Below are positions 42,669-52,372 of a stretch of DNA of 61,333 bases, piece after piece. The translations under genes were made by a program, and so were the position numbers. The notes beneath the pieces were generated by a model that was not told the origin of the DNA, ran no database searches, and worked only from the letters and a program-made list of their open reading frames with translations. Numbering within the stretch: the stretch's first letter is position 1; every line of letters begins with the position of its first letter. This stretch comes from Ramlibacter aquaticus (GTDB taxonomy: Bacteria; Pseudomonadota; Gammaproteobacteria; Burkholderiales; Burkholderiaceae_C), in NCBI RefSeq assembly GCF_015159745.1, contig NZ_JADDOJ010000015.1, forward strand, positions 1 through 61,333, given 5' to 3'.

Positions 42669-42691
42669 AGCCGCCTGAGGGCGGCTTTTTT
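42669..42691 (+). terminator. intrinsic terminator after the small peptide gene
   Basis: The 7-bp stem AGCCGCC/GGCGGCT with a 4-nt loop is followed by a run of six T. Confidence 0.85.
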
Positions 42692-42767
42692 GCGTCCTTT
42701 GGTACTCAGTACGCCGGTAAGAGCCGCAGGCAACGGCCTTTTCCCCGCTTCGCGTCGCGGCCCGATC

Positions 42768-42796
42768 GTGACAATTTGTGACTGAAGCTCTACAAT
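42768..42796 (+). promoter_or_regulatory. candidate promoter of the two-partner secretion operon
   Basis: GTGACA (42768-42773) and TACAAT (42791-42796) are separated by exactly 17 bp. A 120-nt AT-rich leader follows, with a TTAATTG/CAATTAA dyad at 42827-42833 and 42844-42850. This is the longest AT-rich gap in the window. Confidence 0.6.
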
Positions 42797-42922
42797 GAAG
42801 ATCACGTTTAAATCGCTTATTGCATATTAATTGCGATGAACGACAATTAAACGCTTTAGACACGAGCGCGATCGCATCGAGGCCCGCTTCCGGGCCGGCG
42901 CAATTTCCCAGCGAGGACGAGG

Positions 42923-45900
42923 ATGAACCGGACATATCGAGTGGTGTGGAACAGTGCCATGGGCGCCTGGCAGGCCGTGGCGGAAACGGCCTGAGGGCGG
43001 GGCAAGGCACGGTCGGCCGTGGCGGCGGCGGGCCTGGCCCTGCTGGCCACCTTGGCGGCTGGCGGGGCCCAGGCGCAGACCCTGCCCACGGGCGGACGCG
43101 TGGCCGCCGGAACGGGCAGCCTCAGCCAGTCGGGCAGCACCCTCACGGTCAACCAGTCCAGTTCGCGCCTCGCCGTGGACTGGCAGACCTTCTCGGTGGG
43201 CCAGGGCGCGACCGTGAACTTCGTGCAGCCTTCCAGCACCGCCGTCGCGCTGAACCGGGTCCTGGGCGCGGACGTCTCCGTCATCCAGGGCGCGGTGAAG
43301 GCCAACGGCCAGCTGTTCCTGCTCAACCCCAATGGCGTGCTGTTCACGCCCACGGCCCAGGTCAACGCCGGCGCCATCGTGGCCTCCACGCTGCAGATGG
43401 GCACCGAGGACTTCATGGCCGGCCGCTACCGGCTGTCGGGCAGCAGCCTGGCCCCGGTGGTGAACCAGGGCAGCCTCGCCGCCACCGGCGGGGCCCAGGG
43501 CGGCGCGGTCGCGCTGATCGCCGCCCAGGTGGTGAACACCGGCAGCATCACGGCCGACGGCGGCGCCGTCCTGCTCGCGGCCGCCCGTGACGTCACCCTG
43601 GACCTGGGCGGCCCGGCGCAGTTGCAGGTGAACGCCGGCGTGCTGGACGCGCTGGTGGACAACGGCGGCGCGATCCGCGCCGACGGCGGCCGGGTGTACC
43701 TCACGGCCCGGGCCGTGGATGCGCTGGCCAGCGCCACCGTGAACAACACCGGCGTGGTCCGCGCCCAGACCCTGGCCAGCGGCGAGAAGGGCGAGATCCG
43801 CCTGATCGCGGACATGCAGTCGGGGACGGCCCGCATCGGCGGCACCCTGGACGCCAGCGCGCCCCGGGGCGGCGACGGCGGCTTCATCGAGACCTCCGGC
43901 GCGGCGGTGCAGAACCTGCCCGGCCTGCAGGTCAGCGCCGCCGCGCCCGCCGGCCGGGGTGGCGAATGGCTGGTCGACCCGTACGACTACACCATCGACC
44001 TCGCGGCCGCCACCACCATCTCGAACAGCCTGAACGGGGGCACCAGCGTCACCGTCACCACGGCCAGCGCCAACGCAGGCTATGGCAGCACCGGCACTGG
44101 CCTGGGCGACATCACGGTCGCCAGTCCCATCGCCAAGACGGCCGGCGGCGACGCCGCGCTGGTGCTGCGCGCCGACCACAGCGTGCTGGTCAACCAGCCC
44201 ATCACCTCGACGGCCGGCAAGCTGGACATCACGCTGAGCTCGGCCAACGCAGGCGGCAACGTCGGCGGGGTGAGCGTCAAGGCCAACCTGGGCTCCAACG
44301 GCGGCGACATCCTCATCGGCGGCGCCCTCACCGGCGGCAGCCAGCTCAACGGCATCGGCTATGCGCAGAACCTGGACGAGGGCGCAACGCTGAACCCGGC
44401 CGTGCTGATCGGCACCGGCACCGCGATCCGCGCCGGGGGCGGCAACATCGTGATCAACGGCCAGTCGCACATCCCCCAGAGCGGCAACAACAAGGTCGAC
44501 GCCGTCTACATCGCCGACAGCACGACGATTTCGTCCGGCGGCGGCAACGTGCTGATCACGGGCGACGCCACCGCGGCCAACGACACGGGCACCTTCGGCG
44601 TGAAGTTCGCGCCCATCTCCAACACGCTGACCAAGATCGAGACCTCGCCCACCAGCGGCTACATCCAGGTCACCGGCATCAACCCGAACTTCCCCACCAG
44701 CGCGATCAACCTGGTGAACAACGGCAGCCTGGACCAGCTGATCTTCCTCGCGCCCTCGGTCGCCCAGATCGTCATCGACATCAACGGTAACATCCTGGGC
44801 AACGCGTTCCAGTACCAGCCGCCGAACAGCGGCTGCAACTCCGCCTACCCGAACTGCGGCTACTTCTCCACCCAGCTGCCGGGCGGCAACAACTCCAACC
44901 TCTACGCCTCGTACGGCGCCCTGGTGAACGCCCAGAACGCGATCTACGTGCTGGCGGGCGGCAGCCGGACCTACGACGGCCTCACCGCCATCGACCGCAG
45001 CACCCTGGACCCCTGGACGTCCGCCACCGGCTACACGACCACCGACCTCAAGGTGAAGATCGGCGGCGGTGCCAGCTCGCTGCCCAGCGGCCTGAGCCTG
45101 GACGCCTTCGCGGGCGCGGGCGGGCTGGTGAGCTTCTCGACCTCCAGCAAGAACGCCGGCACCTACAACATCGGTGGCTCGCCCGCCACCTACGGCCCGA
45201 TCAACGCGGCCGTGAACGGCGTCTACCCGGCCCCGGCGGCCAACAGCTATGCCATCGGCTACTACGGCAAGTACGTCATCAACAAGAAGAGCGTGTCCAA
45301 CCTGAGCGTGGACTCCAAGTACTACGACGGCACGACGACGGCCACGCTGCGATCCTCCGACTTCATCGCCGGCGACGTGGTGAACGCACTGGGCGGCTTC
45401 AGCTCGCCCAATGCCACCTCGACCTACCTTGCGGGCACCGTGGATGCCAACCACCTGAGCGCCAACGCCCAGGCCGTCACCGTCACCGGCTTCACCGGCG
45501 CCGATGCCGGCAACTACACCCTGGCGTCCACGCCCAGCGGCCTGAGCGCCGACATCTGGAAGGCTGCGCTCACGCTCACCGCCAGCAACGCCTCCAAGAC
45601 CTATGGCGACCTCGCCAGCTTCGCCGGCACCGCCTTCACGCCCACCGGCCTGAAGCACGGCGAGACCGTGGGCTCGGTGTCGGAATCGAGCACGGGCGCG
45701 GCCGTCGGCGCGAACGTCGGCAGCTACGACATCGTGCCCAGCGCGGCCACGGGCGGCACCTTCGACCCGGGCAACTACGTCATCACCTACGCGCCTGGCA
45801 CGCTCACGGTCAACGGCCGGTCGATCACCGTCACGGCCGACAACAAGACCAAGGTCTACGGCGACAACAACCCCACGCTGAGCTTCCAGGTCACCTCGGG

Positions 45901-47260
45901 CAGCCTGGTCAACGGCGACACGCTCTCGGGCGGCGTGGCCACCAGCGCCACCCAGTACAGCGACGTGGGCCACTACGACATCGCCCGCGGCACGGTGGGC
46001 AACGCCAACTACATCATCAGCTTCACCAATGGCACCCTGACGGTGAACGGCCGACCCATCTCGGTCACGGCCGATGGCAAGACCAAGGTCTACGGCGACA
46101 GCAACCCCACGCTGAGCTACCAGGTCACCGCGGGCAGCCTGGTCAACGGCGACACGCTCTCGGGCGGCGTCGCCACCAGCGCCACCCAGTACAGCGACGT
46201 CGGACGCTACGACATCACCCGCGGCACGCTGGGCAACGCCAACTACGTCATCAGCTTCACCAATGGCACCCTGGCGGTGAACGGCCGGCCCATTTCGGTC
46301 ACGGCCGATGACAAGACCAAGGTCTACGGCGACAGCAACCCCGCGCTGAGCTTCCAGGTCACCGCGGGCAGCCTGGTCAACGGCGACACGCTCTCGGGCA
46401 GCCTCGCCACCATTGCCACCCCGTACAGCAACGTGGGCAGCTACGGCATCACCCGGGGTAACCTGGACAACGGCAACTACGTCATCAGCTTCGTGGACGG
46501 CGCGCTTCGCATCGCCCCGCGGCCGCTGACGGTCGCGGCGGATGACCAGTCCAAGCTGCAGGGTGCGCCCGACCCCGCCCTCACCTACCGACTGGTGCAG
46601 GGCAATCTGGTCGGCCAGGACGGCCTGGGCGCGCTCACGCGCGCGCCGGGCGAAGCGCCCGGCAGCTACCGCATCAATGCGACCGCGCTGTCCAACCCGA
46701 ACTACCAGATCACCGCCATCGACGGCCAGCTGGCCATCGTCGCGGTCGACAGCCAGCCGGCGCCCGCGCCGGCGCCGCTGCCGCCCCTGCCGCAACTGGT
46801 CGCGCCCATCGTCGTGCCGAATTTCGCCGACAACGCGGCGCAGGCCCTGGGCGCGGACACCGCATCCACCGGCATGGGCAGCCTGAACTACATCACGCTG
46901 GGCGCTGCGACGCAGGCCCTGCCGGGCAGCACCGCCGGCGCGGCCTCCTCGGCAGCGCCTGCCGGCTTCGCCAGCGCCGCTGCGCCTGCGGCCGCACCCG
47001 AAGCCGGCGCAAGCCCGGCCCCGGCCCGTTCGGGCGACACCGCGCGCGAGGAACGCGCCGCCGCCGCGCAAGCCAGCAGCCCGGCCGCGGGCGCGCTCAA
47101 CTTCGTCGAAGCCAACGCGGACGGCAGCCGCAAGGGCGGCAGCGAACTCAACGTCAACAACGTCACCGTCCCCAGCGCGAACGGCCCGCTGGACGTGTTC
47201 GTGGTCGACACCGGTGTCAACCGCAGCGGCGTGCAGGTCATGCGCGCCCTGGGCAACTGA
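42923..47260 (+). pseudogene. filamentous-haemagglutinin-type TpsA exoprotein with MBG repeats, in-frame TGA at codon 24
   Basis: The frame starts at ATG 42923 with an extended signal peptide typical of large type V exoproteins (MNRTYRVVWNSAMGAWQAVA), but codon 24 is TGA (42992-42994). After it the same frame continues without interruption (GRGKARSAVAAAG...) to 47260. Restart at GTG 43019 would give 1413 residues with a short signal (MAAAGLALLATLAAGGAQAQ). The body has the TPS secretion domain with NPNG (103-106 from GTG), a YDG-type region (KYYDGTTTATLRSSD), an MBG domain (KTYGDLASFAG), three near-identical 78-residue MBG repeats, a divergent fourth and an Ala/Pro-rich tail. The partner transporter gene follows by 14 nt and is intact. 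It is either a recent nonsense mutant, a gene using internal start or read-through, or a sequencing error. Confidence 0.8.
45812..46513 (+). repeat. three tandem 234-bp repeats in the exoprotein gene
   Basis: Units begin at 45812, 46046 and 46280, each starting with AACGGCC and encoding 78 residues (VTADxKTKVYGDxNPxLSxQ ... SLVNGDTLSG ... NGNYxISF type). A fourth, diverged unit runs to about 46743. The near-identity suggests recent duplication or gene conversion. Confidence 0.85.
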
Positions 47261-47274
47261 GACAGCAGACTTTC

Positions 47275-48927
47275 ATGAACAGGAACATCCTCGCCACCTC
47301 CCTGGCCCTGGCGCTCGCCGCCTGGGCCGTTCCCGCCCAGGCCCAGCAGGCGGGCCTGCAGGGCGCCACGCCGCCCCAGGCCCCGCAGGACAAGGCCTCG
47401 GTGCTGCCGACCCTGCCGGGCACCGCCACGCCCGCGCCAGCCCCCGGCGGCGCCACGGTCACGCTGCGCCAGGTCGTCATCGAAGGCAACCGCGCACTGG
47501 ACACCGACACGCTGCTCTCGAAGCTCGGCAAGGTTCAGGGCCAGGCCCTGGACATGGCCGGCCTGGAGGCGCTGGCGGCTCGCGTGACCGCGGCCTACCG
47601 CGCGGCGGGCTACCCCTTCGCGCAGGCCTGGCTGGCCCCGCAGGACCTGAAGGACGGGGTGCTGCGCATCCAGGTCCAGGAAGGCCGCTGGGGCACGGTG
47701 CGCGCCCAGACCCTGCCGGGCAAGCCCGGCGATGCGGCTGGCGCCCAGCCCTTCCTGGACGCGGGGCTGCAGCGCGGCGACGCGATCCGCAACGCCCCGC
47801 TGGAGCGCACGCTGCTGATCCTGGACGACCAGCCGGGGATGAAGATCCGCCCGGTGATCCGTCCCGGCGCGGCCCAGGGCGAGGCCGACCTGGACGTGTA
47901 CACCGAACGCGTGAGCCACGTGAGCGGCGAAGCCGGCCTGGACAACACCGGCCCGCGCTCCACCGGCGAATACCGGGTGCACGGCATGGTGGCGATCAAC
48001 AGCCCCTTCAGCTACGGCGACAAGGTGACGCTCAACGGCATGGTCACCAACGAATCGCTGTGGCTGGGCTCGGCCGACTACGAGTGGCCCCTGGACGCCT
48101 CGGGCTGGCGCGGCCATGCCGGCCTCGCGCACACCAGCTACCAGCTGGCGGCCCAGTTCAGTGCGCTGGACGCGGTGGGCGTGGCGGACGTGCTGACCCT
48201 GGGCGTGAGCTATCCGCTGGTGCGCTCGCAGGCGGCCAACCTGCTGCTCAGCGCGGGCCTGACGGCGAAGAAGCTGCGCGACGACTACCGCGCCGTGTCC
48301 ACCACCGTCGACAAGCGCAGCCAGGCACTGCCGCTGGCCCTGCAGTTCGACCGGCGCGACACGCTGCTGGGCGGCGGCGTGAGCTACGGCTCGCTGACGC
48401 TCACGCTGGGCCACCTGCATCTGGACGACGCAGCGGCCGCCGCGGACGCCGCCGGCGCGAAGACGGCCGGCAGCTTCTCGCGCCTGAACCTGGACGTGGC
48501 CCGCATCCAGGCCCTGCCGGCCGGCTTCAGCGCCTACGGGCGCTTTTCGGGCCAGTGGGCGAGCAAGAACCTGGACGCCTCCGAGAAGTTCAACCTGGGC
48601 GGCTTCTACGGTGTGCGCGCCTACCCGCTTGGCGAAGGCACCGGCGACCAGGGGTGGCTGGGCCAGCTGGAGCTGCGCCATGCGCTGGGGGCCTTCACGC
48701 CCTTCCTGTTCGTGGACGCCGGCCATGCCACCACCAACGCCAGGCCCTGGGGCAGCAGCGCTGCGGCGGGCCGCAGCGTGGGGGCGGCCGGCGCCGGGGC
48801 GCGCTACCTCCAAGGCGTGTGGACGGCGGAGGCCACGCTGGCCACGCGCACCCATGGCGGCACCGCCACCAGCGATTCGCGCGACCGCAACCCGCGCCTG
48901 TTCTTCACGCTGGCGCGGCGCTTCTGA
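47275..48927 (+). CDS. TpsB outer-membrane transporter (ShlB/FhaC/HecB family)
   Basis: The 550-residue protein has a signal peptide (cut after AQA), a proline-rich linker, POTRA domains (about 58-210; VTLRQVVIEGNRALDTDTLL) and a beta-barrel with the family's VRGY-like motif as VRAYPLGEG, ending in a C-terminal Phe (ARRF). It would thread the upstream TpsA protein across the outer membrane. It is complete, with no stop codons inside, though its client gene is interrupted. Confidence 0.92.
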   Translation: MNRNILATSLALALAAWAVPAQAQQAGLQGATPPQAPQDKASVLPTLPGTATPAPAPGGATVTLRQVVIEGNRALDTDTLLSKLGKVQGQALDMAGLEALAARVTAAYRAAGYPFAQAWLAPQDLKDGVLRIQVQEGRWGTVRAQTLPGKPGDAAGAQPFLDAGLQRGDAIRNAPLERTLLILDDQPGMKIRPVIRPGAAQGEADLDVYTERVSHVSGEAGLDNTGPRSTGEYRVHGMVAINSPFSYGDKVTLNGMVTNESLWLGSADYEWPLDASGWRGHAGLAHTSYQLAAQFSALDAVGVADVLTLGVSYPLVRSQAANLLLSAGLTAKKLRDDYRAVSTTVDKRSQALPLALQFDRRDTLLGGGVSYGSLTLTLGHLHLDDAAAAADAAGAKTAGSFSRLNLDVARIQALPAGFSAYGRFSGQWASKNLDASEKFNLGGFYGVRAYPLGEGTGDQGWLGQLELRHALGAFTPFLFVDAGHATTNARPWGSSAAAGRSVGAAGAGARYLQGVWTAEATLATRTHGGTATSDSRDRNPRLFFTLARRF

Positions 48928-49117
48928 GCCGCTCGCGGCCCGGTCGCCCCAGCCGGGCCACCGCCCTCCCCGTGCGGTCGCGGCCTCGCGCGCCCGTGTC
49001 AGCGCAGGCCGTCAGCTGCCGCGCCTGCGCCGCCGCAAGGGTCCTTCCCGCTTTCACTACAGGGGCTGGCGCCGGCGCCGCACAGGGGCCGGCCGCGGCC
49101 GCGGCCATGCTGTCGCC

Positions 49118-49903
49118 ATGTTCCGCCCCGCCTCATTCCACCGTTTCGCTCCCCCGGCCTGGCCGCGACACGCCGGCTGGCTGCTGGCCGCCGCCGCCGG
49201 GCTCGCCATGGCCGATGCCGCCCGGCGCCAGCTGGACGGGATCGCGCGGGCGCGGGCCGATGCCGCCGCCGCGCGCGGCGCCTGGTCGCGCCCGGTCGGG
49301 GAGCCGCTGCGGCGCGTGCTGGTGCTGGGCGACAGCACGGGCGTGGGCGTGGGCGCGGACCCCGGGCGGGACTCGATCGCCGCCCTGCTGGCGCGCGAGC
49401 ACCCGCAGGCCCACGTGCTGAACCTGAGCGCGTCCGGCGCGCGGGTGGCCGACATGCTGGCGCAGGCCCGGCAGGCGGCGGCGCAGGGGCCCTGGGACCT
49501 GGTGCTGGTGCTGGGCGGCGGCAACGACGTGCTGCAGCGCACCCCCTGGCCCGCGCTGGCCGCCAGCGCCGATGCGCTGCTGGCGACCTTGCGCGGCCGG
49601 TCGGGACGGGTGGTGTGGGCCGGCATGGCCAACGTGGGCCTGGCGCCGCTCTTCCTGCGACCGCTGGGCTGGTGGGTCAGCCTGCGCACCCGGCGCGCCG
49701 TGCGCCTCTACCGCGCGGCCTGCGCACGGCAGGGCGCGCGCTTCGTGGACTTCTTTTGCGAGGCCGGCGAGGACCCCTTCTCCGCCGAGCCCGCTCGCTA
49801 CTACGCGCGCGATGGCGTCCACCCCAGCGCGGCGGCCTACGCCCTGTGCTGGCAGCGGCTGCGCCCCGCCGTGGCGGGCGCGCTGGCTCAGAACTTGGTG
49901 TAG
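49118..49903 (+). CDS. SGNH/GDSL-type esterase, membrane-anchored or exported
   Basis: The 261-residue protein has an N-terminal hydrophobic segment (WLLAAAAGLAMAD) and the SGNH blocks: block I VLVLGDST with Ser73, block III LGGGND and block V DGVHPS with Asp232 and His235. Such enzymes hydrolyse esters, e.g. acyl or acetyl groups on envelope components. The ATG at 49118 has no evident ribosome-binding site. Its last 16 nt overlap the 3' end of the convergent SDR gene. Confidence 0.85.
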   Translation: MFRPASFHRFAPPAWPRHAGWLLAAAAGLAMADAARRQLDGIARARADAAAARGAWSRPVGEPLRRVLVLGDSTGVGVGADPGRDSIAALLAREHPQAHVLNLSASGARVADMLAQARQAAAQGPWDLVLVLGGGNDVLQRTPWPALAASADALLATLRGRSGRVVWAGMANVGLAPLFLRPLGWWVSLRTRRAVRLYRAACARQGARFVDFFCEAGEDPFSAEPARYYARDGVHPSAAAYALCWQRLRPAVAGALAQNLV

Positions 49904-50664
49904 CCGCCGTCGATGACGAACTGCTCGCCCGTGGCGTAGGCGGAGGCGCGGCTCGCGAGGTACACGGCGATGCCGCCGAAATCGTCGATGCTGCCCCAGC
50001 GACGCGCCGGGATGCGCGGCATCACGGCATCGGCGAACTTCGGGTTGCCGACCGACTTCTCCGTCATGTCGGTGACGATCCAGCCCGGCAGGATGGAATT
50101 GACGCGGATGCGGTGGCGCGCCAGCTCCACCGCCAGCGCCCGCACCATCGAGGTCACCGCGCCCTTGGACGCGCCGTAGTGGCTGTTGCGCGCCGCGCCC
50201 TCGATAGCCGCGGTGCTCGCGGTAGCGACCAGTGAGCCGCCCTGCCCGTGCGCCGCCATGTGCCGCGCCGCCGCGCGGAAGGTGAGGAACACGCCCTCCA
50301 CGTTGATGCGCTGGACACGGCGGAACTCGTCCAGGCTCATCTCGGTGAGCGGCGTGCCCTTGCTGGACACGCCGGCGTTGGCGAAGCAGGCGTCCACGCG
50401 GCCCAGCCAGGCCGCGCTCGCGGCGAAGGCGGCCTCGACCTGTGCCTCCTCGCCCACGTCGCAGACCTGGTACTGCACCCGCGCCGCGTCGCCGCAGCCC
50501 TGGGCCAGCCCGGCCGCGGCGGCCTCGGTCTTGCCGGGATTGGAACCCCAGATGCTCACCCGCGCGCCGGCCGCCAGCAGCGCCCGCGCCATGCCCAGCC
50601 CGATGCCGCCGTTGCCACCGGTGATGACGACGCCCTGGCCGCTGAGATCGAAGTCCTTGTACAT
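49888..50664 (-). CDS. SDR family oxidoreductase
   Basis: The 258-residue protein has the Rossmann motif TGGNGGIGLG (15-24), the NAG motif in FANAGVS, catalytic Ser150, Tyr163 and Lys167 (SHYGASK), and the C-terminal EQFVIDGGYTKF. It is of the classical FabG-like type and uses NAD(P)H; substrate unknown. AGGAGA lies 9 nt before the ATG at 50664, fixing that start over the longer frame to 50787. Confidence 0.92.
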   Translation of the reverse strand: MYKDFDLSGQGVVITGGNGGIGLGMARALLAAGARVSIWGSNPGKTEAAAAGLAQGCGDAARVQYQVCDVGEEAQVEAAFAASAAWLGRVDACFANAGVSSKGTPLTEMSLDEFRRVQRINVEGVFLTFRAAARHMAAHGQGGSLVATASTAAIEGAARNSHYGASKGAVTSMVRALAVELARHRIRVNSILPGWIVTDMTEKSVGNPKFADAVMPRIPARRWGSIDDFGGIAVYLASRASAYATGEQFVIDGGYTKF

Positions 50665-50802
50665 GCCGTGTGTCTCCTGCAGGCAGTGTGTCCGCCCGCG
50701 GTCGCGAGCGTCAAGGCAGCGATGTCGCCCAGGTGGCGGGGCCGGCCAGCTCAGCGGCGGCCGCAACCCGGCGCAGGATGCTTTCACAGGGGACCGGCCA
50801 AG

Positions 50803-50833
50803 AAAAAACCCCGCCAGCGATGGGCTGGCGGGG
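50803..50833 (-). terminator. terminator of tRNA-Ser
   Basis: The 10-bp stem CCCCGCCAGC/GCTGGCGGGG is followed on the minus strand by a run of T (AAAAAA at 50803-50808 on plus). Confidence 0.88.
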
Positions 50834-50842
50834 TCGGGTCTC

Positions 50843-50935
50843 TGGCGGAAACGGAGGGATTCGAACCCTCGATGAGGCTCTACACCCCATACTCCCTTAG
50901 CAGGGGAGCACCTTCGGCCACTCGGTCACGTTTCC
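50843..50935 (-). tRNA. tRNA-Ser (anticodon GCU)
   Basis: The minus strand gives acceptor GGAAACG/CGTTTCC, anticodon loop CTGCTAA (GCT) on stem CTCCC/GGGAG, a long variable arm, T arm GAGGGTTCGAATCCCTC, discriminator G and encoded CCA. It lies downstream of lysC, a conserved position in this group. Confidence 0.96.
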
Positions 50936-50993
50936 TGAGGGCCACATTATGCCCCATCCGGCGCCCGGCGGGACGGCCGGGCACCCCATCCGT

Positions 50994-52262
50994 TCAGGCC
51001 GTCGGCTGGTCCAGGTCGAAGGCGCGGTGCAGCGCGCGCACCGCCAGCTCCATGTACTTCTCGTCGATGACGACGGAGGTCTTGATCTCGCTGGTGGAGA
51101 TCATCTGGATGTTGATGCCTTCCTCGGACAGCGCGCGGAACATCTTGCTGGCGATGCCCACGTGGCTGCGCATGCCGATGCCCACGATGCTCACCTTGCA
51201 GATGCGGGTGTCGCCCTCGATGCTGTCGGTGCCCAGGCTGGGCAGCACCTTGCCCTTGAGCAGGTCCACGGTGCGGGCGTAGTCGTTGCGGTGCACCGTG
51301 AAGCTGAAGTCGGTCTTCCCATCCTTGGAGATGTTCTGGATGATGACGTCGACCTCGATGTTCGCGTCGGCCACCGCGCCCAGGATGTTGTAGGCGATGC
51401 CGGGCTTGTCGGGCACGCCGAGCACGGAAATCTTGGCTTCGTCGCGGTTGAAGGCGATGCCGGAAACGACGGCTTGTTCCATTTGCGTGTCTTCCTCAAA
51501 AGTGATCAGGGTGCCGGACTTGGCCTCTTCCTCGATCGCGATGTCCCAGGGCGTGAAGCTCGACAGCACGCGCAGGGGCACCTTGTATTTGCCGGCGAAT
51601 TCCACCGAGCGGATCTGCAGCACCTTGGAGCCCATGGAGGCCATCTCCAGCATCTCCTCGAAGCTCACGGTCTGCAGGCGGCGGGCCTCGGGCACCACGC
51701 GCGGGTCGGTCGTGTAGACGCCGTCCACGTCGGTGTAGATCAGGCACTCGGCCGCCTTCATGGCCGCCGCCACCGCCACGGCGGAGGTGTCGCTGCCGCC
51801 GCGGCCCAGGGTGGTGATGTGGCCCTTGTCGTCCACGCCCTGGAAGCCGGTGATGATGACCACCTTGCCGGCCTCGAGCTCGGCGCGCACCTTGCGGTCC
51901 TCGATGGACTCGATGCGGGCCTTGGTGTAGGCGCTGTTGGTGTGGATGGGCACCTGCCAGCCGGCGAAGCTGACCGCGGGCACGCCCTCGGCCTGCAGCG
52001 CGATCGCCAGCAGGCCGACCGAGACCTGCTCGCCGGTGGAGGCCAGCATGTCCAGCTCGCGCAGCAGCTCGTCGGTCTGCTTCGGGGGCGAGAGCTCCTT
52101 GGCCAGGCCGAGCAGCCGGTTGGTCTCGCCGCTCATTGCGCTGGGCACGACCACCATCTGGTGGCCGGCGCGGTGCCACTTGGCCACGCGCTTGGCGACG
52201 TTGCGGATGCGCTCCGTGGAGCCCATGGACGTGCCGCCGTATTTGTGAACGATCAGTGCCAT
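50994..52262 (-). CDS. lysC: aspartate kinase
   Basis: LysC phosphorylates aspartate at the entry of the lysine, threonine, methionine and diaminopimelate pathway. The 422-residue protein starts with the kinase motif VHKYGGTSMGS, contains GRGGSDTSAVA and ends in two ACT domains (about 270-420; ISVLGVPDKPGIA and VSIVGIGMRSHVGIA), through which lysine and threonine usually inhibit. The length is that of the monofunctional, single-promoter form. A TATAAT about 100 nt upstream may be its own promoter. Confidence 0.96.
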   Translation of the reverse strand: MALIVHKYGGTSMGSTERIRNVAKRVAKWHRAGHQMVVVPSAMSGETNRLLGLAKELSPPKQTDELLRELDMLASTGEQVSVGLLAIALQAEGVPAVSFAGWQVPIHTNSAYTKARIESIEDRKVRAELEAGKVVIITGFQGVDDKGHITTLGRGGSDTSAVAVAAAMKAAECLIYTDVDGVYTTDPRVVPEARRLQTVSFEEMLEMASMGSKVLQIRSVEFAGKYKVPLRVLSSFTPWDIAIEEEAKSGTLITFEEDTQMEQAVVSGIAFNRDEAKISVLGVPDKPGIAYNILGAVADANIEVDVIIQNISKDGKTDFSFTVHRNDYARTVDLLKGKVLPSLGTDSIEGDTRICKVSIVGIGMRSHVGIASKMFRALSEEGINIQMISTSEIKTSVVIDEKYMELAVRALHRAFDLDQPTA

Positions 52263-52366
52263 TCGAAGGGAGGAGGAAGGACGGGGAACCGGCCAGGCCG
52301 GGGTGCCGTTCAGGCCGCGCGGCGCGGGCCCCGAAGACGGGCGCTGCAGAGCGGCAAAACCCCGGG

Positions 52367-52372
52367 ATTATA
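52367..52372 (-). promoter_or_regulatory. candidate -10 element (TATAAT) of lysC
   Basis: A perfect TATAAT on the minus strand overlaps the stop codon of tilS (52368-52370), giving a leader of about 98 nt for lysC. No clear -35 is seen. Confidence 0.4.

Noticed and set aside
45812..46743. CRISPR or other non-coding direct repeat array
   Set aside because: The period is 234 bp, units are contiguous, and they keep the reading frame as a 78-residue protein repeat.
42827..47071. Minus-strand open frame of about 1400 codons opposite the exoprotein gene
   Set aside because: It is antisense to a gene with clear domains; its translation is Arg/Gly/Ala/Val/His-rich with no recognisable motif. In GC-rich DNA strong third-position GC bias keeps antisense frames open.
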